From assembly GCA_016789485.1 (NCBI GenBank), contig JAEURE010000028.1, positions 1 through 16,809 on the forward strand: a stretch of DNA of 16,809 bases, read 5' to 3'. The notes below the pieces were generated by a model. It made no database searches and was not told the DNA's origin. It saw only the letters and a list, made by a program, of their open reading frames with translations. Position numbers and translations under genes: made by a program. The stretch is from Anaerolineales bacterium. Its GTDB lineage: Bacteria > Chloroflexota > Anaerolineae > Anaerolineales > Villigracilaceae. Of this stretch, positions 1 to 6,892 are shown one piece after another. Positions within the stretch are counted from its first letter, which is position 1. Each line of letters begins with the position of its first letter.

Positions 1-1
1 T

Positions 2-100
2 GCTACCCTTGCTATGATGGAATTGAAGGGAATGGTACGGCAGGTTGGCGGTATGAATTACGTGGCAATGCGGGAAGCGCGACAAGACTATGATACCTAG
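2..100 (+). CDS. dprA: Probable DNA-processing protein DprA, C-terminal end (partial)
   Basis: This is an open frame entering from the left edge and ending at TAG 98-100. Its last 32 residues contain MMELKGMVRQVGGMNYV. That pattern fits the small winged-helix domain that closes many DprA proteins, where the usual motif is a leucine-rich helix, then G-x-V-R-x-x-G-G-x-x-Y-V. DprA binds incoming single-stranded DNA and loads RecA during natural transformation. dprA lies directly upstream of topA in many bacteria, and topA is two genes downstream here, which supports the call. The stop codon overlaps the Shine-Dalgarno of the next gene, so translation of the two is probably coupled. Only the tail is visible, so the identification rests on a short motif plus context. 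Confidence 0.6.
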   Translation, partial: ATLAMMELKGMVRQVGGMNYVAMREARQDYDT

Positions 101-109
101 GAGGTTTCT

Positions 110-1213
110 ATGACTGTTGATTATTCACATACTTATGCAGTGATTATGGCAGGCGGAGGCGGAACTCGCCTTTGGCCAGTTTCAAGGAAAGAAAAACCTA
201 AACAATTGCTGCCATTGCTTGGCAAGGATACTTTGTTTCAGAGCACTGTGGCGCGTTTAAAGAACTTGTTTCCGCCCGAACGTATTTTGGTTGTGACGGT
301 TGAAGAGCAGGCGCGTGAGATGAAGTTGCAGGCTCCTGAAATCCCTAAAGAGAATTACCTGATCGAGCCTGCGCCGCGCGGAACGGCTTCTGTAGTCGGG
401 ATGGCGGCAATGGTCCTGCAAAAGCGAGACTCTCATGCTTCCATGGCAATCCTGCCGTCGGATCATTTCATCCGCAATGTAGATTTGTTTCATTATTTAT
501 TAAAGGCTGCATTTGAAGTTGCAGATAATGGCTACCTTGTTACGCTTGGTATTACCCCCACGGCGCCTTCCACGGCTTATGGATATATCCAACAAGGTGA
601 TTCCTTGAATGGCGAGTATAAATATCCTGCCTATACTGTTAAGAGCTTCAAAGAAAAACCCAACGAAGAGACCGCCCAGCAGCTTTTGCATACTGGGGAC
701 CATTCGTGGAATAGCGGCATGTTCATCTGGCGTACGGATGCAATCATGAACGAGATCAATAAACAGATGCCGCAGTTGGGCGCAGAGTTAAAAGTCATAG
801 GCGAGGCATGGGGAACTTCCAGGCAGAATGACGTTTTAAACAAGCGCTGGCTTGTTTTGAAAAATGAAACGGTCGATTATGGCGTAATGGAGAAGGCCGA
901 GCAGGTGGCGGTGTTGCCTGCAGGCGGCTTGGGCTGGAGTGATGTTGGGATGTGGTCATCCTTATTTGAAGTATTATTGCCTGACATGAATGGCAATATT
1001 GCCACCAATTCCAGCCTGCATCTTGCGCACGAAACCCATAATACAATGGTGTACGGTGGTTCATCAAATCGCCTAATCGTCACGATAGGTGTGGATAACA
1101 TGGTTATCGTGGATACGGGCGATGCTCTGCTGGTGTGCAAATCTGACCAGTCTCAAAAGGTGAAAGAAGTGGTCGAGCATCTGAGAAAGCACAGGCAGGA
1201 TAAGTTCCTGTAA
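110..1213 (+). CDS. manC: Mannose-1-phosphate guanylyltransferase (GDP-mannose pyrophosphorylase)
   Basis: The enzyme joins mannose-1-phosphate and GTP into GDP-mannose, the cytoplasmic mannosyl donor for surface glycans and glycolipids. The 367-residue product shows the nucleotidyltransferase signature GGGGTRLWP at residues 15-23 followed by KPKQ (29-32). It also has the metal-binding region LPSDH (115-119), KEKP (181-184), NSGMF (201-205) and the late motif VDYGVMEKAE (255-264) with GWSDVGMW (275-282), all typical of this family. The length fits the short form, without the C-terminal mannose-6-phosphate isomerase domain of bifunctional enzymes. The start is well fixed: AGGAGG at 99-104 lies five bases before ATG 110 and overlaps the upstream stop codon. 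It sits between the probable dprA and topA, an unusual place for a sugar-nucleotide gene. Confidence 0.93.
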   Translation: MTVDYSHTYAVIMAGGGGTRLWPVSRKEKPKQLLPLLGKDTLFQSTVARLKNLFPPERILVVTVEEQAREMKLQAPEIPKENYLIEPAPRGTASVVGMAAMVLQKRDSHASMAILPSDHFIRNVDLFHYLLKAAFEVADNGYLVTLGITPTAPSTAYGYIQQGDSLNGEYKYPAYTVKSFKEKPNEETAQQLLHTGDHSWNSGMFIWRTDAIMNEINKQMPQLGAELKVIGEAWGTSRQNDVLNKRWLVLKNETVDYGVMEKAEQVAVLPAGGLGWSDVGMWSSLFEVLLPDMNGNIATNSSLHLAHETHNTMVYGGSSNRLIVTIGVDNMVIVDTGDALLVCKSDQSQKVKEVVEHLRKHRQDKFL

Positions 1214-1222
1214 AATTGGTGT

Positions 1223-1251
1223 TTGTAAAAAAACGGAAAATTGCGTAGAAT
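1223..1251 (+). promoter_or_regulatory. Probable sigma-70 type promoter of topA
   Basis: TTGTAA (1223-1228) and TAGAAT (1246-1251) are separated by 17 bases, matching the -35/-10 consensus at 4/6 and 5/6. Transcription would begin near 1258, exactly where a 10-bp hairpin begins. The same -10 variant, TAGAAT, occurs in front of moxR in this window. Confidence 0.55.
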
Positions 1252-1257
1252 GATGCC

Positions 1258-1281
1258 CTATCCCGTATCCTTACGGGATAG
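1258..1281 (+). repeat. Perfect inverted repeat in the topA leader
   Basis: Arms CTATCCCGTA (1258-1267) and TACGGGATAG (1272-1281) pair perfectly around the loop TCCT. No proper T-run follows, so it is a poor intrinsic terminator for manC. If the predicted promoter is right, the hairpin would form the extreme 5' end of the topA mRNA, where it could protect the transcript from decay. A protein-binding operator is the other possibility. Confidence 0.6.
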
Positions 1282-1328
1282 ATTTGTGTTACTGTCAAAA
1301 AGTTCGCGCTTTCGGCGCTGGAGGTTTA

Positions 1329-3635
1329 ATGGAAGCATATTGTATGAAGTGCAAGACAAAACGGGAAATTCAAAACCCTGTTGCAGGATTTAATGCCAAG
1401 AGCTCTGCGGTCACAACGGGCATTTGTCCTGTTTGCGGCACAAAACTTTTCCGCATGGGCAAAACCGAAGCTCATGCTGGTTTGATTCCACCGCCAAAAC
1501 CTGAGAAGGTGGAGGTGCGTAATGGCAAGTTGGTGATCGTTGAATCACCTGCAAAAGCTAAAACCGTTGGACGCTTTTTAGGGAAGGGGTATACCGTCCG
1601 TGCTTCGGTCGGACATGTGCGCGATCTGTTAAAGTCACAACTTTCTGTGGATGTGGATAATAATTTCGAGCCAAAGTATCGCGTTCCCAATGAAAAGAAA
1701 GTGGTTGTAAAAGAACTTAAGCAGCTTGCAAAAAAAGCAGAAGAGATCTTTCTCGCAACAGATCCCGACCGCGAAGGCGAATCCATTTCGTGGCATTTGA
1801 TGGAAGCTGCAGAGATAGACCCTGCCCGTACCAAGCGGGTGGTCTTTCATGAGATCACTGCTCCTGCGGTTGCAGAGGCGTTTTCGCATCCGCGGGAAAT
1901 TAACATGGACCTGGTCAATGCCCAGCAGGCGCGCCGTGTGTTGGACCGTATTGTTGGTTACAGCATCAGTCCCATTCTTTGGGAGAAGGTGCGCGGACGC
2001 CTGTCAGCGGGGCGGGTGCAGTCGGTGGCTCTCAGATTGATCGTTGATCGCGAGCGTGAAATCGATGACTTCAAGCCTGTGGAATATTGGTCCATTCATG
2101 CTGAGTTTAAACCCGATCACTTGAAATCCACATTTATTGCTAAACTAGCGCGCATTGACGAGAAGGAACCGTCTTTTTCCAATGAAGCTGAAGTGAAGCC
2201 CGTCCTGTTTGATCTGGAAACCGCAGCGTTCTCTGTTACGAAAGTCAAGCGCGGCGAACGCAGGCGCAAACCTGCAGGACCGTTTACCACGTCCACGCTG
2301 CAGCAGGAAGCTTCGCGTAAACTTGGTTTTACAGCCAAGCGGACAATGGGATTGGCGCAGGGATTATACGAAGGCCAGGATGTAGGCGAGGGTGGCACGA
2401 CAGGCCTTATCACCTACATGCGTACCGACTCGATGAATGTTTCCGCATTGGCTCAAAACGAAGCTCGTGAATATGTCACTGGAAAATACGGCGCGGATTA
2501 TCTTCCTGCGGAAGCGCCCGTTTATAAGACAAAATCCGCTGGCGCGCAGGAAGCCCATGAAGCGATTCGTCCAACTTCTGCCATGCGCGACCCTGAGAAG
2601 GTCAAGGATTTTCTTGACCCTGCAATGTTCAAGCTTTACCGCTTGATCTGGCAGCGCTTTGTGGCTTCACAAATGGAATCGGCTGTGTACGATACATTGC
2701 AGGTCGAAGTGACGGGCAAGACAACTGGGCATGAGTATCTTTTGCGTGCTTCCGGCTCTGCAGTAAAATTTGCCGGCTTTTTGGTTGTGTATGAAGAAGC
2801 CAAAAATGAAGACGCGAAGACGGACGACGATGAGGAGAATGTGAAGATCCCTGCCGGTATCGCAGAGGGACAGAAGCAGGAACTGATCCGCTTGATTCCC
2901 GAACAGCACTTTACACAGCCGCCGCCCCGTTTTTCGGAAGCATCCCTCGTGCAGGCGTTGGAAGAGAATGGCATTGGACGCCCTTCCACGTATGCGCCTA
3001 CGATTTCGACGATCCAACAGCGCGGATATGTGGAGCGTGTGGAGAAACGTCTCATCCCAACGGATACGGGGATTCAAGTTACTGACTTGATGTTTCAATA
3101 CTTCCCTGAAGTTGTGGATCTAAGTTTCACCGCCCATATGGAAGAGGATCTCGATAAAATTGCAGACGGCGATATGATATGGACGGATGCGATCCGCGAA
3201 TTTTATACACCGTTTGCCGAAGATGTGAAGAAAGCACAGGCCGAAATGCCTGTCACCAAGAGCGGACCCGAGCCCATTGGACGCAATTGCCCCGAATGCG
3301 GCAAGGAGCTAGTCATTCGTTATGGACGTTTCGGAAAATTCATTTCATGCAGCGGTTTTCCTGAGTGTCGTTACACCGAACCGTGGCTTGAGAAGATCGG
3401 CGTATTATGTCCGACCGACGGAGGCGAACTTGTGGAACGCAAGACCCGCAAAGGGCGCACCTTCTTCGGCTGCATCAATTATCCAAATTGCGAATTCACT
3501 TCGTGGAAGCGCCCCATTGCAAAACCCTGCCCGAAATGCAACGGCTTGCTGGTCATTGCAAACAAGCGCGAGGCACAATGCCTCAATTGTTCCGAATCCT
3601 TCCTATTGGAAGAGATCATGCCTGAAATGGCATAG
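1329..3635 (+). CDS. topA: DNA topoisomerase I (type IA) with N-terminal zinc ribbon
   Basis: TopA relaxes negative supercoils through a transient 5'-phosphotyrosine link to one strand. I start it at ATG 1329 because GGAGG (1320-1324) is four bases upstream. An in-frame TTG at 1284 would add 15 residues but lies just behind the leader hairpin. The product is 768 residues. Residues 1-45 form a zinc ribbon of DUF5679 type (C5-x2-C8, C33-x2-C36). The TOPRIM domain starts near residue 68 with E72 in VESPAKA and the DPDREGE acidic motif (145-151). The active-site tyrosine is Y363 in GLITYMRTDS, and HEAIRPT is present. Three C-terminal zinc ribbons follow: C654/C657/C674/C680; a second with only three cysteines (CPTDGG has Asp for the second Cys); and C734/C737/C751/C754. 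Confidence 0.96.
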   Translation: MEAYCMKCKTKREIQNPVAGFNAKSSAVTTGICPVCGTKLFRMGKTEAHAGLIPPPKPEKVEVRNGKLVIVESPAKAKTVGRFLGKGYTVRASVGHVRDLLKSQLSVDVDNNFEPKYRVPNEKKVVVKELKQLAKKAEEIFLATDPDREGESISWHLMEAAEIDPARTKRVVFHEITAPAVAEAFSHPREINMDLVNAQQARRVLDRIVGYSISPILWEKVRGRLSAGRVQSVALRLIVDREREIDDFKPVEYWSIHAEFKPDHLKSTFIAKLARIDEKEPSFSNEAEVKPVLFDLETAAFSVTKVKRGERRRKPAGPFTTSTLQQEASRKLGFTAKRTMGLAQGLYEGQDVGEGGTTGLITYMRTDSMNVSALAQNEAREYVTGKYGADYLPAEAPVYKTKSAGAQEAHEAIRPTSAMRDPEKVKDFLDPAMFKLYRLIWQRFVASQMESAVYDTLQVEVTGKTTGHEYLLRASGSAVKFAGFLVVYEEAKNEDAKTDDDEENVKIPAGIAEGQKQELIRLIPEQHFTQPPPRFSEASLVQALEENGIGRPSTYAPTISTIQQRGYVERVEKRLIPTDTGIQVTDLMFQYFPEVVDLSFTAHMEEDLDKIADGDMIWTDAIREFYTPFAEDVKKAQAEMPVTKSGPEPIGRNCPECGKELVIRYGRFGKFISCSGFPECRYTEPWLEKIGVLCPTDGGELVERKTRKGRTFFGCINYPNCEFTSWKRPIAKPCPKCNGLLVIANKREAQCLNCSESFLLEEIMPEMA

Positions 3636-3654
3636 TAGAAAGACAGGTAAACAA

Positions 3655-3834
3655 ATGCATTTTTCACCCCTCCCATATCTTGACCCTGGCTCTGGCAGCC
3701 TTATCATTCAGATCGTTGTTGCAGCCTTGCTGGGGATTGGTGTTGCTGTTCGCGCTTCCTGGGGAAGTATAAAGAAATTATTTGGAATCAAACCAAAGGT
3801 GGATGACGACAACACAGATGACGACTCCAACTAA
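3655..3834 (+). CDS. Small one-pass membrane protein with LDPGSGS motif
   Basis: The product is 59 residues: a short N-terminus with the motif YLDPGSGS (residues 8-15), one hydrophobic segment of about 20 residues (roughly 16-36), then a basic stretch (RASWGSIKKLF) and a very acidic C-terminal tail (DDDNTDDDSN). The positive-inside rule puts the tail in the cytoplasm. It begins 19 bases after the topA stop and its 3' end overlaps the start of the methyltransferase gene, so it is probably translated with that gene. The Shine-Dalgarno is weak (ACAGG). I recall small membrane proteins with DPGSGS/DPGTGS motifs as recurring hypotheticals in several phyla, but know of no established function. A longer in-frame opening exists upstream but lies inside topA in another frame. 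Real gene likely; role unknown. Confidence 0.75.
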   Translation: MHFSPLPYLDPGSGSLIIQIVVAALLGIGVAVRASWGSIKKLFGIKPKVDDDNTDDDSN

Positions 3835-5218
3835 CGGACAACTTTCCGCTTCTTTCCGCGACCCCAGCGGATACCTGTTTTCTCGAAACGGGATTCTGTA
3901 CCGACAGGTCAACCGCGCGTACGCAGAAGATTACGCGCGATTGATGGATTCGGGTCTGTATGAGAAGCTGGTCAAAGCCAATTTATTGATTCCACATGTT
4001 GAGACCGACCAAATTCTAGCGGAGATCGCATCGTCCCCAAGGGGGGAAGCGGCATTTAAAGTCATTCAGCCGGAGCGTGTGTCGTTTATCTCCTATCCCT
4101 ATGAGTGGTCATTCAGTCAATTGAAGGACGCCGCGCTGGCTACCCTGTCCATTCACAAGCGCGCCTTGAAATTAGGCATGTCGTTGAAGGATGCCAGTGC
4201 GTACAACATTCAGTTCGTGCGCGGCAGGGCGATGTTGATCGACACGCTTTCCTTTGAGACTTACAAGGAGGGTGAGCCGTGGACGGCGTACAGGCAATTT
4301 TGTCAGCACTTTCTTGCGCCGCTTGCGCTGATGAGTTATCGCGATGTGCGCTTGAGTCAATTGTTGCGTGTGTATATTGACGGCGTGCCGCTTGACCTTG
4401 CAAGTGAATTGCTTCCATTTAAAACGAAATTGAATTTCGGCTTGCTCACGCATATTCATATCCATGCAGGTACACAAAAAAGATATTCAGATAAGGCTGT
4501 GGAACTGCGGAAAGGTGCCATGAGCCTTCAGGCTATGATCGGCTTGATCGAAAGTTTGGAGAGCACGGTTAAGAAATTGACATGGACACCAACTGGTACT
4601 GAATGGGGGGCTTATTATGATGCGACCAATTATTCTGATTCGGCGTTTGACCATAAAAAACAGTTGATACGTGAGTGGACTGCTGAGAAGAAACCAAAAT
4701 TAATTTGGGATCTGGGCGGCAATACCGGGGTGTTCAGTCGTGAAGCCGCATTATCTGGCGCGTTCACTGTTTCATTTGATATTGACCCTGCGGCAGTCGA
4801 GCAAAATTATCGGGTCGTAAAAAAGAACAAGGAACAGAATCTTTTGCCCCTCGTTTTGGATCTGACCAATCCCAGCCCTGCCATTGGATGGGACCACGCC
4901 GAACGAGATTCATTCGGTCAGCGCGGCCCCGCGGATATGGCGCTGGCGTTGGCGGTGATCCATCACCTTGCCATTTCCAATAATGTTCCGCTTCCGCAGC
5001 TTGCCCGATTCTTTGCTGCCCGCGCAAAGTGGTTGGTGATCGAGTTTGTTCCGAAATCGGATTCGCAGGTAAAACGCCTGCTTTCCTCCCGCAAAGATAT
5101 TTTTCCGACTTACACCCGCGAGGGGTTTGAAGCCGCGTTCTTGCAGGAATTTAATATCCACAAGGCTGAATCTGTTCGCGACTCGGAACGAGTCCTCTAT
5201 CTGATGGAGACACGGTAA
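3803..5218 (+). CDS. SAM-dependent methyltransferase with N-terminal kinase-like domain
   Basis: From ATG 3803 this gives 471 residues. The C-terminal third is a class I SAM-dependent methyltransferase: motif I WDLGGNTG (302-309), the acidic end of strand 2 FDIDP (325-329) and ALAVIHHL (382-389) in the motif IV region. The N-terminal half carries SYPYEWSF (97-104), then LKDASAYNIQF (128-138) and LID (145-147). The spacing D130-x4-N135 and then D147 mimics the catalytic loop and metal-binding Asp of protein-kinase/aminoglycoside-kinase folds; this is my inference. The substrate is unknown. The family is often annotated simply as methyltransferase or nodulation-protein-like. The start is uncertain: ATG 3803 follows AAAGG closely, ATG 3818 has no good Shine-Dalgarno, and TTG 3782 is unlikely. 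All overlap the preceding small gene, suggesting translational coupling. Confidence 0.8.
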   Translation: MTTTQMTTPTNGQLSASFRDPSGYLFSRNGILYRQVNRAYAEDYARLMDSGLYEKLVKANLLIPHVETDQILAEIASSPRGEAAFKVIQPERVSFISYPYEWSFSQLKDAALATLSIHKRALKLGMSLKDASAYNIQFVRGRAMLIDTLSFETYKEGEPWTAYRQFCQHFLAPLALMSYRDVRLSQLLRVYIDGVPLDLASELLPFKTKLNFGLLTHIHIHAGTQKRYSDKAVELRKGAMSLQAMIGLIESLESTVKKLTWTPTGTEWGAYYDATNYSDSAFDHKKQLIREWTAEKKPKLIWDLGGNTGVFSREAALSGAFTVSFDIDPAAVEQNYRVVKKNKEQNLLPLVLDLTNPSPAIGWDHAERDSFGQRGPADMALALAVIHHLAISNNVPLPQLARFFAARAKWLVIEFVPKSDSQVKRLLSSRKDIFPTYTREGFEAAFLQEFNIHKAESVRDSERVLYLMETR

Positions 5219-5252
5219 CTAATCTGCCATACAGGGGATGAAAAATACGTTG

Positions 5253-5258
5253 TATAAT
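5253..5258 (+). promoter_or_regulatory. Candidate -10 box upstream of the two-pass membrane protein
   Basis: A perfect TATAAT lies 32 bases before the start codon. The hexamer 17 bases upstream (TACAGG) is a poor -35. It would give a leader of about 25 bases carrying the Shine-Dalgarno AAAGGAG at 5278-5284. Confidence 0.45.
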
Positions 5259-5290
5259 CAAGCAAAAGTCATCAAGCAAAGGAGTCTTGT

Positions 5291-6292
5291 ATGCAGTTTA
5301 TTGTCGCTTTGTTGAAAAAACTGCCCATCTTGCCGATTGTCATGCTGATCGCGGGTCTGTTGCTGGGATTGCTGTTTGGGTATGTTATCGCACCTGTGAA
5401 ATTTGTGGATGCGACTCCCGCCTATCTGCGCGCGGATTTGCAGGAGGATTATCTCCGAATGGCGATCGACTCCTTCCGCCTCAATTCGGACCCGAACTTG
5501 GCTGTGCAGCGTTGGCAGAATCTTGGCGTGGGCGCACAGCAGGCTTACAGCAATATTCAGGCGAATCCCGGTACTGCCGACCCGGCTGTTGTCAAAGCCT
5601 ATGGGGATGTGATTACTGCCGTACTTTCGTCAGGCGGCGGCCAGCCAGCCCCTGAAACAGCGACAGGCTCCTCGTCTGTGATGCGGACAGCAGTGATTGG
5701 CGTTGGGCTGATTCTTTTGTTGGGCGTGCTTGCCGCTGGTGGTTTTTATCTATTCCGTTTGCTTGGCAAGCGCGGCAGCGGCGAAGTGACCGCCGTCATG
5801 CAGGCCTCCGAGATCAGCCGCAATGCGGAAAAAACAAATTTCGAAGACCTTGGCCTGGCACCGCCGATCACACAGACTATGACCACCTATGTGTTGGGCG
5901 ATGACCTGTATGATGAATCTTTCAGTATCGATACACAGGCTGGAGAATTCATGGGCGAGTACGGCGTGGGCGTCTCTGAAGCGATTGGCGTCGGCGACCC
6001 GAAGAAGGTCACTGCCTTGGAGATCTGGCTTTTCGATAAGAACGATATCAAAACCGCAACCAAAGTCTTGATGTCTCATCACGCTTTCAATGACCCCGAG
6101 ATTCGAGCCCGCCTTGAACGGAAGGGCGAACTTGTAATCGTTGAACCGCAAGCTCAGGTCTTGCTTGAGACCGCCACCTTGCAATTGCTTGCCACAGTGG
6201 TTGATCTTGAATATGGAAAAGGCCCAATGCCATCCAATAGTTATTTTGAACGAATTACTCTTGAATTGGCTATCTGGCCAAGGCAGGGTTAA
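5291..6292 (+). CDS. Hypothetical two-pass membrane protein
   Basis: I do not recognise a named function in this 333-residue protein. A hydrophobic segment spans about residues 11-33, followed by a roughly 95-residue region with ATPAYLRADLQEDYLRMAI and a stretch rich in Q/A/N. A Gly/Ser/Pro-rich linker leads to a second hydrophobic segment (about 130-155). A 175-residue soluble C-terminal domain ends the protein; it includes VTALEIWLFDKNDI and is rich in beta-strand patterns. Charge suggests the C-terminal domain is cytoplasmic and the loop between the helices external. I recall the loop pattern (P-x-x-L-R, then Y, then A-x-x-R/W, then LG) from other Anaerolineae membrane proteins. The start ATG 5291 has AAAGGAG (5278-5284) six bases upstream. 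It has its own likely promoter and ends at a strong terminator, so it is probably monocistronic. Confidence 0.85.
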   Translation: MQFIVALLKKLPILPIVMLIAGLLLGLLFGYVIAPVKFVDATPAYLRADLQEDYLRMAIDSFRLNSDPNLAVQRWQNLGVGAQQAYSNIQANPGTADPAVVKAYGDVITAVLSSGGGQPAPETATGSSSVMRTAVIGVGLILLLGVLAAGGFYLFRLLGKRGSGEVTAVMQASEISRNAEKTNFEDLGLAPPITQTMTTYVLGDDLYDESFSIDTQAGEFMGEYGVGVSEAIGVGDPKKVTALEIWLFDKNDIKTATKVLMSHHAFNDPEIRARLERKGELVIVEPQAQVLLETATLQLLATVVDLEYGKGPMPSNSYFERITLELAIWPRQG

Positions 6293-6293
6293 C

Positions 6294-6329
6294 AAAAAAA
6301 TCCCGTCCAATTTTGGACGGGATTTTTTA
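6294..6329. terminator. Bidirectional intrinsic terminator between convergent genes
   Basis: Arms TCCCGTCCA (6301-6309) and TGGACGGGA (6314-6322) are perfectly complementary around a 4-base loop. A run of A precedes the stem (6294-6300) and a run of T follows it (6323-6328). The element therefore works as a hairpin plus U-tract on both strands. It sits between the stop of the two-pass membrane protein (6292) and the stop of greA (6332) and most likely ends both transcripts. Confidence 0.92.
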
Positions 6330-6331
6330 TT

Positions 6332-6796
6332 TTATTCGATTTTCAAGATCTTAAGTTTTATTTTTCCGCCTGGGGCTTCTGCTTCCGCGACATCTCCCAC
6401 TTTTTTATCGATGAGTGCCTTGCCAATGGGAGATTCGTGTGAAATTTTTCCCTTGCGAGGATCAGCCTCTGTCGGGCCGACGAGGTGATAGGTTTCGGGG
6501 TCAAATCCATCTTCTTGAATGGTAATGTGCGATCCGATGGCGACAACTCCCGTGCTTTTTGTCTTTTCGATGATTACGGAATTGCGCAGAATGGCTTCGA
6601 TCTCCTGAATGCGGCCTTCGAGAAAGCCCTGATCTTCCTTGGCTTTGTGGTAATCGGCGTTTTCAGAGAGATCGCCCATTTGAATGGCGGAGCGCAGTCT
6701 GGCCGCCAATTCCTCGCGGCGTGGACCTTTGAGGTCTTCCAGTTCAGCCTGGAGTTTTGCTTCACCTTCGGGGGTCAGGTAGTTGGGTTGGGACAT
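6332..6796 (-). CDS. greA: Transcription elongation factor GreA
   Basis: GreA enters the RNA polymerase secondary channel and stimulates cleavage of backtracked transcripts. The 154-residue product has the full architecture: an N-terminal antiparallel coiled coil whose tip carries GDLSENADYHKAKEDQ (residues 41-56) with the acidic residues that coordinate the catalytic metal, and a C-terminal FKBP-like domain ending in SPIGKALIDKKVGD. This is the normal length for the family (about 158). The start ATG (6796-6794) is preceded on the minus strand by AAAGGAG (6811-6805), eight bases away. A hairpin separates it from dgt upstream, so greA probably has its own promoter between that hairpin and the start, although I see no convincing -35/-10 pair. 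Confidence 0.97.
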   Translation of the reverse strand: MSQPNYLTPEGEAKLQAELEDLKGPRREELAARLRSAIQMGDLSENADYHKAKEDQGFLEGRIQEIEAILRNSVIIEKTKSTGVVAIGSHITIQEDGFDPETYHLVGPTEADPRKGKISHESPIGKALIDKKVGDVAEAEAPGGKIKLKILKIE

Positions 6797-6839
6797 GGCT
6801 TTTGCTCCTTTCTAAATCTAATTAATGAGTAGTGCTTTT

Positions 6840-6882
6840 AGAAAAGGGGGCAATTGTGTGAAAACCGTGCGCCCCCTTTTCT
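6840..6882 (-). terminator. Probable intrinsic terminator of dgt
   Basis: Arms AGAAAAGGGGGC (6840-6851) and GCCCCCTTTTCT (6871-6882) are perfectly complementary over 12 bp with a 19-base loop. Read on the minus strand it is a G/C-rich stem followed by TTTTCT, just after the dgt stop at 6893. The symmetry would also let it act in the other direction. Confidence 0.7.
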
Positions 6883-6892
6883 GGAAAACCAA

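Noticed and set aside
1284..1328. TTG 1284 as the start of topA
   Set aside because: The 15 extra residues are not zinc-ribbon sequence, and GGAGG is positioned for ATG 1329.
2636..3098. Two minus-strand ORFs of about 140 codons inside topA
   Set aside because: They lie opposite a fully conserved TopA coding region, have no start signals, and their products look like random shadow translation.
3782..3802. TTG 3782 as the start of the methyltransferase
   Set aside because: No Shine-Dalgarno and a deep overlap with the small membrane protein gene; ATG 3803 or 3818 is more plausible.
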